Of a stretch of DNA of 47,330 bases, positions 32,285 to 40,332 are shown piece after piece. Both the position numbers and the translations under genes were made by a program. Every line of letters starts with the position of its first letter. Position 1 is the first letter of the stretch. The notes under the pieces were generated by a model. It was not told the origin of the DNA and did not search any database. It saw only the letters and a program-made list of their open reading frames with translations. Source of the stretch: Candidatus Gastranaerophilales bacterium (GTDB lineage: Bacteria > Cyanobacteriota > Vampirovibrionia > Gastranaerophilales > Gastranaerophilaceae); contig CALURX010000013.1 in NCBI GenBank assembly GCA_944323265.1, forward strand, positions 1 to 47,330, in the 5' to 3' direction.

Positions 32285-32359
32285 TCCACTAGCAGTCAAC
32301 ATTTTAGCTATTCGATGCTTAATCCCATCCTGCTTTATTAAAACTCAAGGAGGGATAGT

Positions 32360-33529
32360 ATGAATACTCAACCATTAGTCTCAATTTTTATTCCATATTA
32401 TAATGACGAAAATTTTTTACACGAATCTATTGAATCCGTTTTAGATAATCAATATCAAAATTTTGAGTTAATTTTATTAAATCATGCCTCAACGGATTCT
32501 TGTAGAAGCATTGCCCATTCATACCAAGATAATAGAATCCGACATATCGACATGGATACTAATCTGGGAGGAGGAAGCTGTCTTTTATTCCAAAAAATGT
32601 TGGATATTTCTAAAGGGAAATATATAAAAGTTGTTTGCGCAGATGATACATTAAGAGAAGATGGGTTATGTACCCTTGTTAATTATATAGAAGAAAACCC
32701 GCAATATGATTTCATCTTTGGAAATGTGGAATACATAAACGTAAAAGGCAAAGATTTAAAGTCGGATTTTTTCTCTACAAGAGAATATTTTTCTACGGAA
32801 AACAGTGAGGCTGACTGCATCCGCTTATTGGCAAAAGGGCAAGGCTTCCTTCCCTGGGCTGGCGCATTAATAAAAAAAGAAATTCTTGATAGGATTGATA
32901 TAAATAAAACTTATATATATTGTTTTGATATTAATTTATGGCTAACTTTGTTCTGCAAAGGTTATAAGGCTGGCTATGTTAATAAACTTGTTGCTAATTA
33001 CAGAATACACCCTTGCCAAGCTTCTGCGCTTAATGCAATTGACAAAGTAGGTGCTTTTGCAACTTACGAACACAAAACTTATTACAAACCGCTCTTTGCT
33101 ATAGATGACGTATCACTTGTAAAAGAAATATGGCCAGACAGCAGGTTTGTAAATTTACTGAAAGATAAGAAAGATATTCCTTTTTTCATTGCCCATAATC
33201 TATTTTGGGAAGAAAGTTTAGAAGGAAATACTGCAGAATATATAGACACTCTCTTAAACAATGATAAATCTCGAAAGTATCTTGAGGAAACATTTGGATA
33301 TGGGATTAAAGAATATAGAGAAGACATCTTTGCTTTAATGCAAAAAAGACGGAATAAAAATTCCAATATTTTTTATAAATATAAAAATAGAATCTATTCT
33401 AAATCAGTAAAAAAACTTAACCTGATAGATTTGATATTTTTGTTTTTACGAGGAATGTTTAATTTCTTTACCTTACATGCATTAATACAAAAATATAAAC
33501 AAAGAAAAATGAAAAAATTTTCATTATAA
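32360..33529 (+). CDS. Glycosyltransferase family 2
   Basis: The 389-residue GT-A protein carries VSIFIPYYNDENFL at residues 6-19, LLNHASTDS near 42, and CADDTLR near 91 as the metal-binding DxD. Unlike the other two operon GT2s it keeps a Trp/Tyr-rich acceptor half with YCFDINLWLTLFCKGY near 190 and a basic, hydrophobic C-terminus (SVKKLNLIDLIFLFLRGMF). A strong CAAGGAGGG precedes the ATG. It lies 25 bases before the MsbA gene. It likely adds a sugar to the lipid-linked glycan; donor unknown. Base composition is very AT-rich. Confidence 0.85.
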   Translation: MNTQPLVSIFIPYYNDENFLHESIESVLDNQYQNFELILLNHASTDSCRSIAHSYQDNRIRHIDMDTNLGGGSCLLFQKMLDISKGKYIKVVCADDTLREDGLCTLVNYIEENPQYDFIFGNVEYINVKGKDLKSDFFSTREYFSTENSEADCIRLLAKGQGFLPWAGALIKKEILDRIDINKTYIYCFDINLWLTLFCKGYKAGYVNKLVANYRIHPCQASALNAIDKVGAFATYEHKTYYKPLFAIDDVSLVKEIWPDSRFVNLLKDKKDIPFFIAHNLFWEESLEGNTAEYIDTLLNNDKSRKYLEETFGYGIKEYREDIFALMQKRRNKNSNIFYKYKNRIYSKSVKKLNLIDLIFLFLRGMFNFFTLHALIQKYKQRKMKKFSL

Positions 33530-33542
33530 ATTTATTTTGTGA

Positions 33543-33548
33543 TACTAT
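33543..33548 (+). promoter_or_regulatory. Extended -10 box before msbA, probable leaderless start
   Basis: TGA-TACTAT is followed by exactly six bases and the ATG at 33555; no Shine-Dalgarno sequence is present. This would give the exporter a transcript independent of the polysaccharide operon. The -35 is weak. Confidence 0.4.
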
Positions 33549-33554
33549 ATATCT

Positions 33555-35384
33555 ATGAAACTAAGTACAACAACTGCGAAAAACTCATTTAAATACAGCT
33601 GGCTTTTGGGGCGGATTTTTCCGTATATTAAGCCGTATATGTTCAGAATAATCTGCGGATTTTTAGTCGCAATCCCGTTAGGGCTTCTTGACGGCGTGAC
33701 AGCGTTTGCTTTAAAGCCGTTTATGGATTATGTTGTCGGAAAACAAGACTGGGTTTTCCACCTCCTGGGACACGAATTTACGCTCACGTGGCAGACCTTT
33801 GCGTTTATTATTCCGTTTGGGGTTGTCTTGTTTGCAGGATTCCAGGGAGTATTGAGATACTTAAACGACTATATTTCTGCCTGGACAAGCCAAAGAATTA
33901 CGAACGACGTGAAGATGAGCCTGTTCCATAAGCTTATTTATATGGATCCGCAATTCTTTGATGAGAACTCTTCCGGAATCATAATTTCAAGATATATGAG
34001 CGATCCTCAGACTGCATCAGCAGGGATTGTTGACCAGATTAAGACCATTACAACAAGTCTTTTCGGAGCTCTCGGCTTAATCGGTGTTATGCTTTACAGT
34101 TCTTGGAAGCTTGCGTTCATAGGAGTGCTTGTACTATGTATTGCATTTATTCCGGTTGCTCTTATAAGAAAAAGAATAAAAGAAGCTTCTAACAAAAATA
34201 TGGTTATTGGCGGAAACATAACAACGAATATCAATGAAACGTATTCAGGAAATAAAGTTATGGCGGCTTATAACCTGCAGGAACGACAAGAGAATTATTT
34301 TAAAGATCAGATTTGGAAATCTTTTAATATTAACATGTCATTAACCAAACGTGCAGCGTGGATGAGCCCGCTAATGTATGTTATTGCATCTTGCGGAATT
34401 GCAACTGTCTTGGCGTACGGAACCCACTTAATCACAAGCGGACAGATGACAGCTGGTGCGTTTGCATCTTTTGTCACCTCATTATTACTATTATATAAAC
34501 CGGTTAAAACTTTAGGCGGAACACTTACAAATATCCAGAATATATTTGTTGCAATGGGCCGTGTATTTGAATTATTCGATTTAGAGCCGGAAATTAAGAA
34601 CAAAGAAAATGCTAAAGCATTAGCAGGTTTAAATAACAATATTGTATTTGATAACGTATGTTTTGAATATATCAAGGACACGCCGGTTTTAAAGAACTTG
34701 AATTTAAATATTGCTAAAAATGAAACGTTAGCGATTGTCGGGAATTCAGGCGGGGGTAAGTCTACTCTTGTAAATCTTATTCCAAGATTTTATGATGTAA
34801 CATCGGGTTCAATAAAAATCGACGGAGTTGATATCAGAGAGTATTCAATCGAAAGCTTAAGACAAAACATCGCAATGGTATTTCAGGACAACTTCCTGTT
34901 TTCAGGCACAATAAGAGAAAATATTATGATGGGGAATCCTGATGCTACGGAAGCTGAACTTGAACAAGCAATTGAATCTGCGCATTTACAAGAAATGATT
35001 GCAGAGCTTCCGGATGGTTTGGATACAATGCTTGGCGAACGCGGTTTGACTTTATCAGGCGGACAGAGACAGAGAGTAGCAATCGCAAGAGCAATGATTA
35101 AGAACACTCCTATTGTAATCCTTGACGAAGCAACTTCGGCTCTTGATAACAAGTCAGAAGCTATTGTTCAGAAAGCATTGGATAATTTGATAAAGAATAA
35201 AACTGTTTTTGTAATTGCACACAGATTGTCCACAATTAAGAACGCTGACAGAATTGCAGTAATCAATGAAGGCGAACTTGCAGAACTTGGCAATCACGAA
35301 GAGCTGCTGCATATTCCAAACGGAATATACAAATCACTGTATGAAATGCAGTTCAAGAAGCAGGAAGAAGCTCTCGCGGTTTAA
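33555..35384 (+). CDS. msbA: ABC transporter of the MsbA type (lipid/glycolipid flippase)
   Basis: In this 609-residue half-transporter, six membrane helices (about residues 25-330) are fused to an ATPase domain. Walker A GNSGGGKSTL is near 396, the Q-loop FQDNF near 445, signature LSGGQRQRVAIARA near 500 and Walker B VILDEATSALD near 522, with a switch His in IAHRLST. Homodimers flip lipid A-core or lipid-linked saccharides across the inner membrane. It follows the glycosyltransferases directly, so export of the operon product or of the lipid anchor is likely; other exporter families (PglK-like) share this layout. Its 3' end overlaps the convergent EamA gene by 4 bases. Confidence 0.85.
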   Translation: MKLSTTTAKNSFKYSWLLGRIFPYIKPYMFRIICGFLVAIPLGLLDGVTAFALKPFMDYVVGKQDWVFHLLGHEFTLTWQTFAFIIPFGVVLFAGFQGVLRYLNDYISAWTSQRITNDVKMSLFHKLIYMDPQFFDENSSGIIISRYMSDPQTASAGIVDQIKTITTSLFGALGLIGVMLYSSWKLAFIGVLVLCIAFIPVALIRKRIKEASNKNMVIGGNITTNINETYSGNKVMAAYNLQERQENYFKDQIWKSFNINMSLTKRAAWMSPLMYVIASCGIATVLAYGTHLITSGQMTAGAFASFVTSLLLLYKPVKTLGGTLTNIQNIFVAMGRVFELFDLEPEIKNKENAKALAGLNNNIVFDNVCFEYIKDTPVLKNLNLNIAKNETLAIVGNSGGGKSTLVNLIPRFYDVTSGSIKIDGVDIREYSIESLRQNIAMVFQDNFLFSGTIRENIMMGNPDATEAELEQAIESAHLQEMIAELPDGLDTMLGERGLTLSGGQRQRVAIARAMIKNTPIVILDEATSALDNKSEAIVQKALDNLIKNKTVFVIAHRLSTIKNADRIAVINEGELAELGNHEELLHIPNGIYKSLYEMQFKKQEEALAV

Positions 35385-36274
35385 GGATTATTTTTTACAA
35401 AACGTTTCCGCATAATTACCAGCAGAACTCCGGTTAGGACTGCAATTATGCCCACGACTATTTTCGGTGTCAATTGTTCATGAAAAACAACTACTCCAAA
35501 AAATATTGCAGTTAATGGTTCCAGCGCACCTAGTATTGCAGCTGTGGTTGAGCCTATCAATTTTATTGCAATATTTATGGTCTCAATTGAAATCACTGTC
35601 GGCAGAAGTGCCAGTGCAAGCGTAAACAGCCACATTTTGGGTTCTGTAAGGGGCTGAAGTTCAGTACAGAATTTTAAGTTAACTATATAGACAATGAGCC
35701 CGAAGAGCATTACATAGAAACTCATTTTACCGCTGTTCAAATGTCTTATGGTCTTAATATTTTTCACACCTATTATATACATTGCATACAAAAGTGCGGA
35801 TGAGATTACCATGCCAACGCCGTAGGGGCTGAGGCTTTCTGTTGGTTTGCCGTTATACAGCATACTTATACCGGTTATGATTAATATAATCGAAATCAGC
35901 ACTGTTTTAGAAAATTTTTCGTGAAAAAACATCATCATCATTATCGCCACCAAAGCCGGATAGATAAAAAGTATTGTACAGGCAATACCTGCGTCAATAT
36001 AGTTAAAGGCTTCAAATAGTGTTAGAGATGAGAAGGAAAAGAACAGCCCCATAATAAGAAGCGGCAAAAATTCTTCTCTTGTTATTTTAAAACAGATTCT
36101 TTTATGAAACTTAAGCCAAAGCCCATAAATAATAACTGCAAAAAGGTATCTGTAGAATAGAACGGAGTTAACCCCCAGCCCTGATGCAAATAGGGGGAGT
36201 GCAAACAAAGGATTCATTCCGTAACTTGCAGCAGCTGCTGCACCAAACATTACTCCGACAGTGCTTCTTTTCAT
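35381..36274 (-). CDS. EamA/DMT family permease
   Basis: The protein has 297 residues and ten hydrophobic helices arranged as two EamA repeats of five (about residues 5-140 and 150-290). The characteristic sequence GALEPLTAIFFGVVVFHEQLTP lies in the second repeat. Drug/metabolite-transporter proteins move amino acids, nucleobases or other small metabolites across the inner membrane; the substrate is not predictable. It lies 50 bases downstream of the P1B ATPase gene on the same strand and could be on its metal-controlled transcript. Length is standard. Confidence 0.88.
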   Translation of the reverse strand: MKRSTVGVMFGAAAAASYGMNPLFALPLFASGLGVNSVLFYRYLFAVIIYGLWLKFHKRICFKITREEFLPLLIMGLFFSFSSLTLFEAFNYIDAGIACTILFIYPALVAIMMMMFFHEKFSKTVLISIILIITGISMLYNGKPTESLSPYGVGMVISSALLYAMYIIGVKNIKTIRHLNSGKMSFYVMLFGLIVYIVNLKFCTELQPLTEPKMWLFTLALALLPTVISIETINIAIKLIGSTTAAILGALEPLTAIFFGVVVFHEQLTPKIVVGIIAVLTGVLLVIMRKRFVKNNP

Positions 36275-36324
36275 TTTTTACCTCTCTTGGGATAAATTAT
36301 CTTAAAGGGATAAAAAAATCAATC

Positions 36325-38115
36325 CTACTTTTTGAGGGTTCTAAGCGAGTTTAGTACAGCTAAAAGGGTAACGCCTACATCCGCAAATACGGCACCCCAC
36401 ATTGTCATCATACCAACACTTCCGAGGACCAGGAAAAGTCCCTTTACACCGAGTGCAAAAACAATATTTTGATGAACAATCCTCATTGTTTTTCTTGCTA
36501 TTTTGATTGAGGTTAGGATTTTTTCAGGGTTATCGTCCATAATCACTGCATCCGCAGCTTCTATTGCTGCATCGGAACCAAGAGCACCCATAGCCATTCC
36601 TACATCTGCGCGGGTTAAGACAGGTGCATCATTTATACCGTCTCCAACAAAGATAACGCTTCCTTTTGATTTTGATATAATTTCTTCAAGCTTATCAACT
36701 TTATCTGCAGGAAGCAATTCTGCGTAAGCTTCTTTAACTCCAAGTTTTTTCTGAACATTAAGCGCAGTATTTTTAGAGTCACCTGTAAGCATAACAGTAT
36801 TTATTCCGAGGCGGTTAAGTTCCTGAATTGTCTCTGCAGAGTTTTCTTTAATTTCATCCGCTATAATTATGTATCCTGCATATTTACCGTCTATAGATAC
36901 ATACACAACTGTTCCGTCCGTATCAACAGGAGTAATATTAAGCAGCTTAGCATTTCCTGCAAGGACTTCTTTTCCATCAATCAAAGCTTTTACACCGTAT
37001 CCGGCGATTTCCTGAATATCGTTTTGCGGCGGAATTTCTTGCCCATAAGCCTTACGGATTGCAGCAGCAATAGGATGAGAAGATGCGCTTTCAGCGTAAG
37101 CTGCGTATTTCAAAAAATCCGTCTTGTCAGAATGAATTTCTCTGACATTGAATGAACCTTTTGTTAAGGTTCCGGTTTTATCAAAAACAACGGTATCCGG
37201 TTTTGAGAGAAGTTCCAGATAATTGCTGCCTTTGATTAAAACTCCGTTTCTTGAGGCGCTTCCTATACCTGCAAAAAATCCCAGCGGAACAGAAATTACA
37301 AGCGCACAAGGACAAGAGATTACAAGGAAAGTCAATGCCCGAAAAACCCAATTCCCGGGAGCAAACAGCGGCGGCACAAATGCTATCAATAAAGCCATTA
37401 CGACTACCGCAGGAGTATAGTAACCCGCAAACTTTGTGATAAAGTTTTCTGTTTTAGCCTTCTTGGAAGATGCGTGTTCAACAAGTTCAAGAATTTTAGA
37501 AACCGTAGATTCTCCAAATTCTTTTGTAACCCTAATTTTCAAAACGCCGTCAAGATTAATACATCCGCTTATAACCTCGTCACCGGCTGTTACACCTCTC
37601 GGAACAGATTCTCCTGTTAGGGCAGAAGTATCAACAGAGGCACGGCCTTCTGCAACAATACCGTCAAGCGGAATTTTTTCACCTGTATTAACAGTAATAA
37701 TATCTCCGATTTTAACTTCCTGCGGTGCAACCTTTCTGCCGTCAAGATTAGCATAATCGGGCCTGATATCCATAAGCTCGCTTATAGAATGCCTTGATTT
37801 TTCAACGGCTCTGTGTTGGAAATACTCACCAATTTGGTACAAAATCATAACCATAACAGCCTCGGGATACTCTCTTATGCAAAGAGCTCCAAGCGTCGCT
37901 GTTGACATAAGGAAGTTTTCATCAAACACCCGCCCTTTTTTAATATTCTTGACAGCTTTCCACAAGACATCTGCACCTGCTATCAGATAAGCAAGAATAA
38001 ACAAAGGTTTTAATTTAAAACCGCCGACAAAAAGTGCCAGTGCTATCAACGTTCTCAGAAGAGTTTTTCCGTTTTCGTGTTCTCCGTGCTGTTCGTGGTC
38101 ATGATGTTCGCACAT
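36325..38115 (-). CDS. Zinc/cadmium/lead-type P1B ATPase (ZntA/CadA-like)
   Basis: The protein (596 residues) is a metal-export pump. The short N-terminus is His-rich (CEHHDHEQHGEHENG) and replaces the usual ferredoxin-like metal-binding domain. The core shows TGES near 160, the membrane metal site SCPCALVISVP near 270 (the CPC-A-L-V-I-S form of zinc-group pumps, not the CPCALGLATP of copper pumps), phosphorylation site DKTGTLTKG near 312, the HP of the nucleotide domain near 345, GDGINDAP near 500, and FADVGVTLLAVLNSLR at the end, typical of the P1B-2 group. GAGGTG precedes the ATG. It is divergently transcribed from an SmtB/ArsR repressor. Confidence 0.92.
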   Translation of the reverse strand: MCEHHDHEQHGEHENGKTLLRTLIALALFVGGFKLKPLFILAYLIAGADVLWKAVKNIKKGRVFDENFLMSTATLGALCIREYPEAVMVMILYQIGEYFQHRAVEKSRHSISELMDIRPDYANLDGRKVAPQEVKIGDIITVNTGEKIPLDGIVAEGRASVDTSALTGESVPRGVTAGDEVISGCINLDGVLKIRVTKEFGESTVSKILELVEHASSKKAKTENFITKFAGYYTPAVVVMALLIAFVPPLFAPGNWVFRALTFLVISCPCALVISVPLGFFAGIGSASRNGVLIKGSNYLELLSKPDTVVFDKTGTLTKGSFNVREIHSDKTDFLKYAAYAESASSHPIAAAIRKAYGQEIPPQNDIQEIAGYGVKALIDGKEVLAGNAKLLNITPVDTDGTVVYVSIDGKYAGYIIIADEIKENSAETIQELNRLGINTVMLTGDSKNTALNVQKKLGVKEAYAELLPADKVDKLEEIISKSKGSVIFVGDGINDAPVLTRADVGMAMGALGSDAAIEAADAVIMDDNPEKILTSIKIARKTMRIVHQNIVFALGVKGLFLVLGSVGMMTMWGAVFADVGVTLLAVLNSLRTLKK

Positions 38116-38140
38116 AAATTCACCTCGATTTTCTATTTAT

Positions 38141-38170
38141 ATTATAGTTGAACAACTATTCAACCGTCAA
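38141..38170 (-). promoter_or_regulatory. Promoter-operator of the P1B ATPase gene
   Basis: On the minus strand TTGACG, an 18-base spacer and TATAAT form the promoter. The spacer holds the operator dyad TTGAATAGTTGTTCAA (plus strand 38148-38163), the 12-2-12-like site type used by cyanobacterial SmtB-family repressors. Binding would cover both promoter boxes. Confidence 0.85.
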
Positions 38171-38208
38171 GAGGAACACAAGTTTTTGAAACAATTCTTT
38201 ACAATAAT

Positions 38209-38238
38209 TTGACAGTTGAGCAACTGTTCAATTATAAT
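38209..38238 (+). promoter_or_regulatory. Promoter-operator of the arsR-type gene, leaderless
   Basis: TTGACA (38209-38214), an 18-base spacer and TATAAT (38233-38238). The operator TTGAGCAACTGTTCAA (38216-38231) fills the spacer, mirroring the operator of the divergent ATPase gene. The -10 box ends six bases before the ATG at 38245 and no Shine-Dalgarno sequence is present, so the mRNA probably begins at the start codon. Confidence 0.85.
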
Positions 38239-38244
38239 TATCGT

Positions 38245-38571
38245 ATGGAAACACAGGGTATTGTAAACAAAGTTAGAGAAAAAATGCCTGATACGACAGT
38301 TCTTTATGACTTGTCTGATTTTTTTAAGCTGATGGGTGACAGCACTAGAATTCAGCTTTTGTGGGCACTTGAAGAGAATGAAATGTGCGTTGGAGATTTA
38401 ACTGAACTTTTGGGGATGACAAAGTCTGCAGTATCGCATCAGCTGAAAATATTAAGGAGCGCCAAACTTGTTAAGGCTGAAAAACGCGGCAAGAATGTTT
38501 TTTATTCTCTAAGTGACCATCACGTTAAGACCGTACTTGAAATGGCGCTTGAACACGTAAGAGAAGACTGA
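38245..38571 (+). CDS. SmtB/ArsR-family metal-sensing repressor
   Basis: This 108-residue winged-helix repressor carries the DNA-recognition helix MTKSAVSHQLKILRSAKLV near residues 58-76 and the beta-hairpin KRGKNVFYSL. The C-terminal helix shows the exact zinc-sensing alpha-5 motif DXHX10HXXE (from DHHV to HVRE), so zinc or a similar ion releases it from DNA. The start at 38245 is chosen because the longer frame would begin with the TTG that is the -35 box. It diverges from the pump gene, and operator dyads lie in both promoters, so it most likely represses both. Confidence 0.92.
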   Translation: METQGIVNKVREKMPDTTVLYDLSDFFKLMGDSTRIQLLWALEENEMCVGDLTELLGMTKSAVSHQLKILRSAKLVKAEKRGKNVFYSLSDHHVKTVLEMALEHVRED

Positions 38572-38574
38572 TGT

Positions 38575-39885
38575 TTACAGATTCAGTGCATAAGAAAAGA
38601 GCTCACCGACTTTTGCGTTATAGCTTCTTCCGTCGTCTTTGGTAAACAGGTTTTCCCAGTGGCTTTTGGGGGTTCCGTCCGTTGAGTATGATGGATTTGT
38701 CATCATAAGATGGTGGGTGTTTGTGTCATATCTGAGCGGGAAAATGTCTTCCATCTGCATAAAGCTCGGAAGCTTATCGCTCGGGTATTCGTAGGCAAAA
38801 AGAGAGGAGTTTATCCTGTTCAGCCTGTCTTCATAGCTTCTTCCTCCTTCGTCATTATCGTTTGAGACTTCAACTCCCGGTGCGTAATCTTTTTCATATT
38901 TGAATTTTTCAGACCAGCATTTTACTTTATCATAATTATCAGGCGGCACAAAGGCAGTACCTGTGGTAAGTCCGAGGTTTCTGTAGCGTTCAAAATCACC
39001 TGTACTTTTTTCGCCTGCAAAACTTATTGTGGTCATACCGGAACGGTCGCGGATTTCGTAGAGTATGTACTGCATCTGTTCATACCCGGGAAGCGCGCCT
39101 ACTCCGGTGTAATTTCCCATATCATATCCGCCGATATGCTTGGCTGAATCAATAAATACAGCTTCAAATCCGAGTTTCATGAGTTTTACGTGTTCGTTTA
39201 TGAAAAGTTCCTGATGCTCCGGATTGTTCCAATCGAATGTTACATCGTTTTCATAGGGTTTTGCAACTTTAATCTGGTCTGCAGAAATTACTGTTCTAAA
39301 GCCTGTTTTCAGCCCGTGAATGTGGGCTAAATCATTAAACGCGCGGAATTGTTCCTCGGGCGGGATTTTTTCTACAATATCAAAATCAATTATGTTCGAG
39401 CTGTATCCCGCATTAAGCCTTATGCCGTAAATTGAATTCTCTTCAAAAGGCCCTTTATTGTAGCCGTCGCCGTAAATATTCGGGAAAATTTGAGAAAGGA
39501 TTACGCAGTTAGCCCAGCTTTTTGCAGAGGGAGGAATTGCGGGGAGAAGTTTTATTGAGCTTAAAATGCCGTTTTTAGTTCTCACTCCCTCCATTTCCGC
39601 TATTGCGCGGTTATTTATTTCTATATAGTTAGCACTTCTGCCCCATCTGTCGCCGTAGTTTGGGGTTTCAATATTATTGGGAAATGTCTTATAAAATTCT
39701 CCGCTTTCATTTATCGTCACAAGCAATTCCACTGCCTCCTTGAGCGTTCTTGTCAGAAGTTCAGAGGGGAGAATTCCCGATACCCACTTTTTATTCCCGG
39801 AGGAATAGATATGCTCATCATTATAAGGTTTTAGGTTAATATCATATCCGAGGGCTTCTAATAAATTATTTACGGAATTTGTCAT
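38575..39885 (-). CDS. Hypothetical protein, possibly a (beta/alpha)8-barrel glycoside-hydrolase-like enzyme
   Basis: The 436-residue protein has no signal peptide or membrane segment. IYGIRLNAGYSSNIIDFDIVEK, LKTGFRTVISADQI, LGFEAVFIDSAKHIGGYDMG and TTISFAGEKST are successive strand-turn motifs like those of alpha-amylase-type barrels. In that comparison VFIDSAKHIGG would take the place of the nucleophile strand (xxxDxxxH) and SFAGEKS that of the acid/base Glu strand. This is a structural impression; I cannot name a family. The many Trp, Tyr and Asn fit a carbohydrate-binding cleft. It converges on the arsR-type gene with 3 bases between stop codons. A role in cytoplasmic glucan handling alongside malQ and glgC is possible but unproven. 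Confidence 0.55.
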   Translation of the reverse strand: MTNSVNNLLEALGYDINLKPYNDEHIYSSGNKKWVSGILPSELLTRTLKEAVELLVTINESGEFYKTFPNNIETPNYGDRWGRSANYIEINNRAIAEMEGVRTKNGILSSIKLLPAIPPSAKSWANCVILSQIFPNIYGDGYNKGPFEENSIYGIRLNAGYSSNIIDFDIVEKIPPEEQFRAFNDLAHIHGLKTGFRTVISADQIKVAKPYENDVTFDWNNPEHQELFINEHVKLMKLGFEAVFIDSAKHIGGYDMGNYTGVGALPGYEQMQYILYEIRDRSGMTTISFAGEKSTGDFERYRNLGLTTGTAFVPPDNYDKVKCWSEKFKYEKDYAPGVEVSNDNDEGGRSYEDRLNRINSSLFAYEYPSDKLPSFMQMEDIFPLRYDTNTHHLMMTNPSYSTDGTPKSHWENLFTKDDGRSYNAKVGELFSYALNL

Positions 39886-39894
39886 ACTAAAAGT

Positions 39895-39930
39895 TTAACG
39901 CCGGATTGTATAAAGAAAATCCGACGTTAA
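39895..39930 (-). terminator. Hairpin at the end of the flavodoxin pseudogene
   Basis: A 13-bp stem (TTAACGTCGGATT pairing with AATCCGGCGTTAA on the minus strand, one U-G pair) with a 10-base loop, followed by ACTTTTAG. It lies 20 bases after the pseudogene stop. The T-run is short, so termination is likely but weak. Confidence 0.5.
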
Positions 39931-39950
39931 TACAGATAGTATATTAGATT

Positions 39951-40281
39951 TTAGTTTATGGACTTACCCATTTCATAGGCTTTTTGTACATGCTCTGTTT
40001 GGTTTACTTCGCCTTTGTGCCAAACTCCAGTACCATAGATTATGCCTTTTTCCCGGGCTCCTTCAAGGCAGTCAAGAAATCCTCTGAATTCTTCTACAGT
40101 ACGCTCAAGCGCTGATTTGTTATCGTCCGCAGCCGAGGCAGTAGTTAATCTTTTTTTCTCTTAGGCTGATTTTTTCAACCTCACATCCCGCTTCCTGAGC
40201 GCCTTTAATAAAATTGTCGCATAAAATAGCTGAGTTTCCGCCTCTTCTCGGAGATGATGAGATTACAAGAACTTTTTTCAT
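39951..40281 (-). pseudogene. Flavodoxin-family NAD(P)H-dependent oxidoreductase with an internal deletion
   Basis: AGGAGG lies 9 bases before the ATG at 40281. The first frame reads MKKVLVISSSPRRGGNSAILC with the FMN phosphate loop SPRRGGNS and continues to INYCLGCGR, then stops. In another frame the sequence resumes as a proper C-terminus (EEFRGFLDCLEGAREKG, GTGVWHKGEVNQTEHV, AYEMGKSIN) ending at 39951. Intact relatives have about 180-200 residues with a central flavin-binding part after the CxxC; here only about 107 codons remain, so roughly the middle 70-90 residues and the frame are lost near 40125. It cannot make a functional FMN-binding protein. Confidence 0.85.
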
Positions 40282-40306
40282 TTTTTCATTCCTCCTGTAT
40301 ATTATA

Positions 40307-40327
40307 GTAGGTCAGGCATTGCCTGAC
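40307..40327 (+). repeat. REP palindrome at the left end of the RAYT unit
   Basis: GTAG followed by a hairpin with arms GTCAGGC and GCCTGAC and loop ATT, then AAAAA. The GTAG foot before the hairpin is the feature recognised by known REP-associated transposases. It lies just downstream of the transposase stop codon. Confidence 0.88.
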
Positions 40328-40332
40328 AAAAA

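Noticed and set aside
38209..38244. N-terminal extension of the ArsR-type protein from a TTG start
   Set aside because: The TTG is the first three bases of a consensus -35 box, and the extension spans the operator and -10 box; the ATG at 38245 fits the family length.
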